Below, piece by piece: positions 53,001 to 62,000 of a stretch of 64,000 bases of DNA. The translations under genes were made by a program, and so were the position numbers. Under the pieces are notes generated by a model. That model saw only the letters and a list, made by a program, of their open reading frames with translations. It did not search any database and was not told where the DNA came from. Position 1 is the stretch's first letter, and every line of letters starts with the position of its first letter. Source of the DNA: UBA5109 sp963975155 (GTDB taxonomy: Bacteria; Pseudomonadota; Gammaproteobacteria; Pseudomonadales; Pseudohongiellaceae); assembly GCA_963975155.1 (NCBI GenBank), contig CAXBFG010000003.1, positions 296,190-360,189 of the forward strand, written 5' to 3'.

Positions 53001-56000
53001 CCAAACTGGATAACCCGACTGCTGGTGCGCGTGTTTTTACGATAACCAGCATTACCGATAGCGGAGCCAGTGGCAATGTCACAACTACAGGCTTGCCTGG
53101 AACTGCGACCGTAACCGTCGAGGCGGTTAATGATGCCCCAGTGGTTCTTGAACCCACTTCAAGCTTTACCGCACTTGATACCAACCCCATCAATATTCAT
53201 GGACAGGGTTTTAGTGTTGCAGATGTGGATGCTGGAAATACCGTGGCGACCATGACTCTGCAGGCTCTTAGCCAGGGTGCTGGAGCCAATGGAACGATTA
53301 CAGTTGCTGCAGGAAATACAGGGGTTTCAGTAAGTGGCAGCCCTGGCAGCACAATCACCGTTACCGGCACCATGGTTCAGTTGAACAATTTGCTGACCGG
53401 TAGTGGCACAGGCAGCATTACCTATCAGACCACAGACTTCACCGAAAATGCAGATTTCATCGTCACCGTCAGTGATGCTGGTGGTACTGGAACCGGTGGA
53501 GCACTGCAGGACAGTGAAAGCACTACCATAGTCAGAACGACATCATCAGCCCCGGTAATTTCCGATATCACAGACACCTTTACCTATAACGAAGGTGACG
53601 GCGCAGTGAACATTGATCAGGGTATTGCTACCAGCATCGTCGATTCTGATAGCGCAGATTTTAATGGTGGTCGTCTGACCATTACACCTTCGGCTAATGT
53701 GACCGCAGAGGATCGATTTGCCATAGACCAGAGCGGTGATTTTGAAATCACGGGTAGTGGCGATGTTAAATACCAGGGCACGATAATCGGCAGCATTGCA
53801 GGAACTTACGATGAAATAAATGGCGGTTATATCACCCTGAATGCCAATGCAAACCCAACGAATGTAGCTGCACTCATTCAAAACCTGACTTATGAAAACC
53901 TGGATAATACAGATCCTGATACGGCAACACGTAATGTCACTATCAATCTGCAAGATGGTGATGGCGGAGTCAGTCTTGATTACACCGTTAGCATTGATGT
54001 CAATGCCGTCAATGAAGCGCCTATTGTAGACCTTGATGCCAACGACTCTTCTGGAGTGGGTTCCGGTGCTTTCAGAAATACTTTTATTGGCAGCGCAGTC
54101 AGCATAGTCGACAGCGATTCAAATTTTGTTGAACCGGAAAGTGATCCGGTTACCATTAAAATTATTACTGCCAATCTGGCAGATGGCGCTAATGAAATTC
54201 TTAATTTTGGTGCAGCCGGTTCTATTTCTCTTGAAGCTGATGGTGCTTTATCGGATGTGACCGTTGCAGGTGTTAATGTCGATATCGTTTATACCTCCGC
54301 CACTAACACTATCACCATAACCTCTGATGATGGCGTGAGCGGATTGAGTTCAGCTGATGTCAGTTCTGTTATGGAGGCTATCACTTACCAGAATGATGCG
54401 GGCTCTCCGACAGTAACGCCTGCGCGGACCTTTACCATTACGACCAATGATGGCTTCCTGACCAGTAATGCAGCGGTCAGCACCATAGAAATCAATGCGG
54501 CGGCAGAAATTAATCTGGATGCTTCCGGAGATTACTCAACCACATTTACGGAAAATAGTGCCGGGGTCAATATTGTTGATGTCGCCAATGCCAGTGTCAT
54601 TGATGCCAACTCCGATGATGTGAGTCTGAAGATTGTCGTTGGTTCTGGAACAAATCCTGATGGCGCGCTCGAAACACTGACCATAGGTACAGCAACATTC
54701 ACTCTGGATGCCACCACGCAGGCATTCGGTGATGTCGATGTTGGTGGTGTTTCAGTTGATATTTTTTATAACGGTACAACTAAAACTTTCACCATTGTTG
54801 ATAGCGATGGTTCCAGCCCGATATCTCCGGCCGAAGCTACCACTGTTCTTAAAAGCATAACTTACAATAACAGTTCTGATACACCGACGACTTCGCCGGA
54901 TAGAACCTTTACGATAACAGCCAATGACGGAAATACAGAAAGTGTTGCGGTTGTCAGTACGATTACCGTATCTGAGGCTAATGACCCGCCAGCTATACTG
55001 GATCTGGACGACCGTAATTCAACCTATCTCATAGGCAGCGGCACTGTTCTGATTGATCAGAGTGGTGTAGCAAGTGTGCTTGATCCTGAAGGTAATTTTG
55101 ATGGCGTGACAACTGGCACAGGTGGAACGCTGACAGTGCATTTTGCAACCGGGTCTTCATCAAATGATACCCTTGCGATTCAAAATATTGGTACTGGCAC
55201 AGGCGAAATCAGTATTTCCGGAAGTGATGTGCTTTATGAAGGCACAATTATAGGTTCCTATACAGGAGGCACAGCCGGTACTGATCTGGTTTTTACTTTC
55301 GACAGTGATGCATCGAATGCAGCCGTCTCTGCTGTAATAAATAATCTGACTTACGATTATAGTGGCAGTGTTTCCGGAAACAGGGAGCTGGAATTTACCC
55401 TGGTTGATGATGAGGGAGCAAGCAGTAATGTTGCTTCTCTTGTAATCAATATTGGCAACGATGTAATTGCCGCCGACGACAATTATTCCATGGATTCAGA
55501 TCAGGCGACTATAGGTTCAGTAGTCCCTGGTATTTTAAGTAATGACTCAAATACTGAGGTTACGGGTGCCACATTAAATTATGATGCGGCAGCTGCCGGT
55601 GGTTCTAGCTGGGGAACTGATACCGGAGTAAGCGGTTTTGACTGGAGCCTGACAGGACAGACTTACAATTCGGATGCTGGCTCCAGCCTTCCTGGCATCA
55701 CGAGTTCATACAGTTTCAGCGGTAGCGGTAGCGGTGGTTTAGCTCCATCTTTCGATGGGATATCGGGAAACCCTTCTGATGCTGATGCAAGCTTCGAGCT
55801 GTGGATCAAGCCCGACAGTCTCAGCGGTGGAGACCAGGTCCTGTTTGAATCTGGCGCAAGTGGCGACGGGATCGTTATCTATTTGCAGGACGATGTGCTG
55901 AATGTTTATGTCAAGGATGGCGGCGTTAACACAACGGCAACATACACTTTAAGCGCTGGCGAAATAAGTGACTTCCTGCAAGTCGCCGTCACCGTTGAAT

Positions 56001-59000
56001 TGAATAATACTGTCACGCTGTATGTGAATGGGACAGCGGTGGATTCTGGCTCCTATGTCGGCGGTTTAGACTGGGCTGGTGGAAATGCAGCTGGATTGGG
56101 GACCGTAAATGGTGGTACAGCCAACGGCATTACCGGTGATTTTGACGGAGATATTGCGCTTTTCCGTTTCTATGAATCGGCATTGACCACGCCGGAAATA
56201 AATGAAAATTACGGTGTTATTGCCGGTATCAGCAGTGGCCTGACGGTTACTCAAATGGGCTCAGAAACTGATGCTGCCAATGATGTAACAGGCAGCTATG
56301 GCTCTATCAACTGGGAAGCCGACGGCAGCTTTGTTTATACCATCGATAGTGGTAACACAACTGTCAGCGAGCTTCAGCTTGGCAGCACCCTCACTGAAAC
56401 TTTCACCTATGTTACGCAGGACACCCAGGGTAATTCTGATACGGCCACCATCACTATCACCATCAATGGCACGGCTACAGAGCCTTTACTTGATCTCGAT
56501 GTGAATGATGACTCAGGTGGTGTAGACAAGGATTACTTCGGTAATTTCATCATGGGAGTGGACAGTTCCGTTTCGATTGCGGACAGCGATATTTCACTCA
56601 GTGACCCCGACGATATCAGTTTTTCTACAGTAGAAATAAACATTGGTGGTGTACTGGATGGCTCCAATGAAACCCTGACAATCGGTGGTACTGCTTTTGA
56701 TCTCAGTGCCAACATCGGCACTACAATTGTTAGCGTCGGTGGAGTGAATTATGACGTCAGTATCAATTCCGGTCTCCTGCATATAGGCAAGACTGGCGGT
56801 GCCTATATGTCAAATGCTCAAGTGCTTGAGGTGCTTGGCAATATCAGTTATGAAAATGCTTTGCTGGGTGCTTCTACTGAGGGTGAGCGTACTTTCGGTA
56901 TTGTGGTTAATGATGGATCCAATGATTCGCCCGTCGCTACCTCTACTATCAATGTTACTAATCCGGATGCGGTTCCACCAGTTGCGGTAAATGATACGGC
57001 AACTCTGGATGAAGCAGGCTCTGTCAATTTCAACCTGACTGCCAATGATACGGACGTTGGTACCGGCATCCTGAACAGTTCTATCAATATTATCAGTGGG
57101 CCGGCACACGGCAGTCTGGTCATAGTTGGTGATGGCACGGTTACCTATACCCATGATGGCGGAGAGGATGCCACCGATACCTTTACCTATAAGGTGACAG
57201 ATAAAGTCGGTAATGTTTCAACCAATACCGCCACCGTAACCTTAAATATCAACGCGATAAATGATGCCCCCACGATCAGTAATCTTGATGGTGAGACCCT
57301 GGGATATATTCTGGGTGGCGGAGCTCAGCAGCTTGATAGTGGTGTTGCGGTTTCTGTAACAGACCCGGACAGTGCCAATTTTGATACGGGTAACCTGATA
57401 GTTGATTTTGCAACAGGCGGTACTGCCAATGATGAATTAACAGTCAATAATCAAGGTACAGGTATAGGCCAGATTGGTGTCAGTGGTTCTAATATTACCT
57501 ATAACTTTGGTGCTGGAGCGGTTGTTATAGGAACCATTGATGGGGCCAATGACGGTGTTGGCGGCAATCCTCTGGAAATAGATTTCAACAGTAATGCAAG
57601 TCCGGTTGCAGTTACTGCATTGATGCAAAATATCTATTACGAAAATTCCGGCTCTGTCAGTTTTTCCACAGGTGTTGAATTCACCTTAACAGATGGGGAT
57701 GGTGGAACCAGTGATACAGCAACGGTTTATGTACAGACCGAATTAAAAGCGACGGCTGATGCCGCAACTTCAAATGAAGATACGCTTATTGATAAAAACA
57801 CCATCCTGACTGGTGTGCTCGCTAACGATACCAACGAAGTTACTTCCGGTGCAGTTCTGAATTTCGAAACAATTACCGATAACAGCGTCTGGGCGAATGA
57901 GACAGGCATGTCGGGTTATGACTGGACCATGACGAACTATGGGGTCAACACAACCTATAACGCCAGTTCAGGCAGCAGTCTGCCAGGTCTTGCCGGAGTA
58001 CCAACCTACTCCTTCTCAGGCGGCCCTACAGGTAGCAGTGGTGGAACTACAGCATCTTTTGATGGTATCAGTGGTGAAGTAAATGCCAGTATGGAAATCT
58101 GGCTAAAGCCGACGGACCTTTCTGGCAATGAAGTTATTTTTGAAACCGGGGGCGCTACTGACGGCCTTGCGATTTATCTGACAGATTCAATCTTGACAGT
58201 AGAAACGCGGGATAACGGTGTACAGGAAGCCTCAGTATCCTATGACCTTGCTTCGGTAGGTGTGAGTGAGTTTATTCAGATTGGCTTTACCCTGGATATA
58301 GCCGGCAACACCATGAACCTATTTGTGAATGGTGCAATTGTTGATACAGATGCTACCTATGGCGGATCAGACTGGACCGGATCTGATGGTGCCGGCCTGG
58401 CTACAATCAGTGGCGGAAGTGGCATTACCGGTGGTGGTACTTACGGCGATTTTGCCGGCGATATTGCGATCTTCCGTTTTTACGAGACAGACCTTTCTGT
58501 TGGAGCGATTGTTGAAAATTATGAAAGCATAGCTCAAACAGATCAGGGTTTGTCTGTAGCCTATGCGCAAGATGATGACGGCGACACCATCACAGTTGGT
58601 TCACCTTTTACAACCGATCTTGGGGCTACGCTGGTTCTGAATGCCGATGGTACCTATTCCTATGACCCGACTGGTTCGGCTACGCTGCAGGGGCTGGCTT
58701 ATGGTGAAACAGCCACAGAAACCTTTACCTATACTGTTCAGGATAATTTAGGCAATACCGATAATGCTCCGCTCACCATCACCATTACAGGTATTGATGA
58801 TGCGCCTGTGCTCAGTGCAACGGGTGATGATCCACTTTTCAGTGAAGGCGGAAGTGCAGTTACCTTATTCAGCGGAGTCAGTGTAGACACCGTTGAAGCG
58901 AGTCAGACCGTAAGCGGTCTCACCTTTGAAGTAACAAATGTCACGGATAGTGGTGATGAGTTTATTATTATCGATGGTGCAACCATTTCCCTGGTTAACA

Positions 59001-62000
59001 GTGCTTCAGGCAGCACCAATGATTTCAGTTATAACGTTACAGTAGTCGGGTCGACTGCGACGGTTGTATTAAGCGGCGCAAGTGCAAGTGCTGCCGATGT
59101 GCAGGCAGATATCGCAGCGATGGCCTATGAAAATACCAGTTCAACACCGACTGACGCTGATCGCACTGTCACTATTACTCAGCTGGTAGACAGCGGCGTA
59201 ACAAGCGGTGGTGGAGAAAATACTTCAGCGCTCTCAATCAGTTCGATTGTTAATGTTGAGCCGGCTGCACCTCCGGTAAATACGGTGCCTGGCACACAAA
59301 CAGTCGATGAGGATACACCTTTAGTCATAACTGGTATCAGTGTTAATGACTTAAATGGCGATCTGGCCACTACTCAACTTAGCGTTAATAACGGCACCCT
59401 GACAGTTAGTCTTGCAGGTGGAGCAACGATCAGCAGCGGTGCAAATAGTAGTGCCAGCTTGACACTTTCCGGCACCCAGAGCGAAATCAACGCAGCACTG
59501 GCCAGTATTACTTATCAGCCAATAGCAGATTTTAATGGAACCGATACGCTAACAGTGTTGTCCACTGACGGCACTTCAGATATTGATTCCGATACGGTAA
59601 CTATTAATGTGACACCTGTTATTGATGCGGCAGATGACAGTGTTTCTACTGGCAGGAATACACCAATAACAGCTTCCGTAACGGGCAATGATGCTTTTGA
59701 AGGTACGCCTGTTTATGTCATTAACGATGACGCGGCAAATGGCTCGGTTACAGATAACGGCAGTGGTTCTTACACCTATACGCCAGATCCCGGTTACACA
59801 GGAACAGATACTTTTACGGTAACGGTAAGCAGTGGTGGTGTAACCGAAACGTCAACTGTAACTGTTGATGTGGTTCCCGTTAATGATCCGCCAACCTTAA
59901 CCGCTACTGATCTTGACCCTGTGTTCACGGAAGACGGAGCTGCTGTCGATCTGTTTAATGGCGTTTCTGTCGACACAGTCGATGCGGGCCAAACAATATT
60001 AGCCCTGGGATTGACAGTAACGAATCTTGAAAATGGCGCCGATGAAATATTAAATATTGATGGCAGTGCTATCACGCTCACAGATGGAAGCAGTGTAAGC
60101 ACAACAAACGGCTATCTGGTTTCGGTTTCAGTAACAGGCTCAACAGCCACCATAACAATCGATACAGCATTGGGTGGTGCTGGAGAAACAACAGCAAACA
60201 TTGAAAGTCTGGTCGATGGTATCAGCTATCAAAATAATAGTCAGGCGCCTACTGACAACAGTACTCGTGATGTGACTATTGTCAGCATTCAGGATAATGG
60301 AGGTACAGCAAATTCTGGTGCGGATACCAACAACCCCAATATTGTATCGACCGTTACACTAACCGCTGTTGAGGATGCGGTTGATGCTACGGATAACAGC
60401 TACATTACACTTACGGATAATGCTGTCAGTGGTAATGTAATAACAGATGATACCGGTGCAGGTGTTGATACTGACCCGGATAGCTCACCGATAGTCGTTG
60501 ACCCTTCTCTGGTTTCTACGCCAGCCAATGGTTCAGTTTCTATGAACCCGGATGGCTCCTTTATCTATACGCCGAATCCTGGTTTTACCGGAACAGATAC
60601 TTTTACCTACAGAGTTAGTACACCCACAACAATTACTGGTTTGGTTTATGAATATTTCGATTCGAACCCAACGGGTGATACCGTTGATAACATTCCTGTT
60701 ACAGGCGCTACAGCGACAGGCAGTGCGACCGATTTTAATGTCAATGCCCTGGATGCTTCACTTGGCGGTGATGGAGAGACCTATAGCGTTCGCTATACAG
60801 GTTTCATTACGGTAACGACCCCTGGTGTCTATGATTTCAGAACCACATCAGATGATGGCTCCGCCTTATATATTGATGGTGTAGAGGTCGTTGACAATAA
60901 TGATGGCCTGCATGGTTCGGTAACGGCTAGTGGAACAGGGGCCAATCCATTCTTAAGCGCAGGCACGCATCGAATTGTCATTGAGTTTTTTGAAAATACT
61001 GGTGGCGATAGTCTGACTGTTGAATATGCTGGTCCGGATACGGGTGGCGTTACTACATGGAGTGACTTGTCAGGCTCAAGTGCGCTTGTCCAGGGCTCAG
61101 AAGATACTGCTACAGTAACCGTAAAAGTTGGTGATATTGCTGCGCTTGCAGATACCGGTTCGGTAATTGAGGATGGCAGTGCGCTTAGCGTTTCTGCCGC
61201 TGCCGGATTATTATCGAATGATATTTTTGTATCCGACGCCGTTACTGGTGGTGTTGATCGTGAATATATCGTTGCTGACGATGTCACCAATAATGACCTG
61301 CTGGAAGATGGTACGGGCAGCGGGGTCGACTGGGACTTTGGTTCCGGCACTGTCAATACCAATACCCTGACAACAGCAGATACCAACTATCCCGGATTAA
61401 CCGAAAGTATTTCTTTCCCGACCAATCTTGGTGCCGGTGCAACCATGGCTGATACTGATTTCGGCCTGGATTCGGAAGCTTCCGTTTCTTTCGAGTTCTG
61501 GGTGAAAGTTGACTCTGCTGCTGCCAACGGCAACTACATTATTTTCGAAACCGGAAGTGAAAATAATGGTTTTTCCATTATTTATGACAAAACCAACAAC
61601 CAGGTTGAACTTTATTACGATGATGACGATAACGGTCGACCGGTCGATAACCTGATCGCAAATTTAGGCAGCATTGATCCAACTTCAGAGTTTATTCAGA
61701 TCTTTGTATCACTAAGTGACTCATCTCCTTATACAGCTTCCTTACATATCAATGGCGGCTCGGGAGTAAACGGCGGCGTTACAGTCTCTAAAAATTTCAG
61801 CAATGAAATTGACTGGTCGGATAACAATGACCCTGGTTTAGGCACTACAGGTGGTGGCAGCAGAGAAACCGCAGGTGTAACAGCATCAAACTTTAGAGGT
61901 GAGATGGCTGTTATGCGGATATATGAGGGAGCTCTGTCTGCCGCGAACGCTGAAGCAAATTTCTTGAATATAGCCAACCATGTATACGTATCGGGTGCAG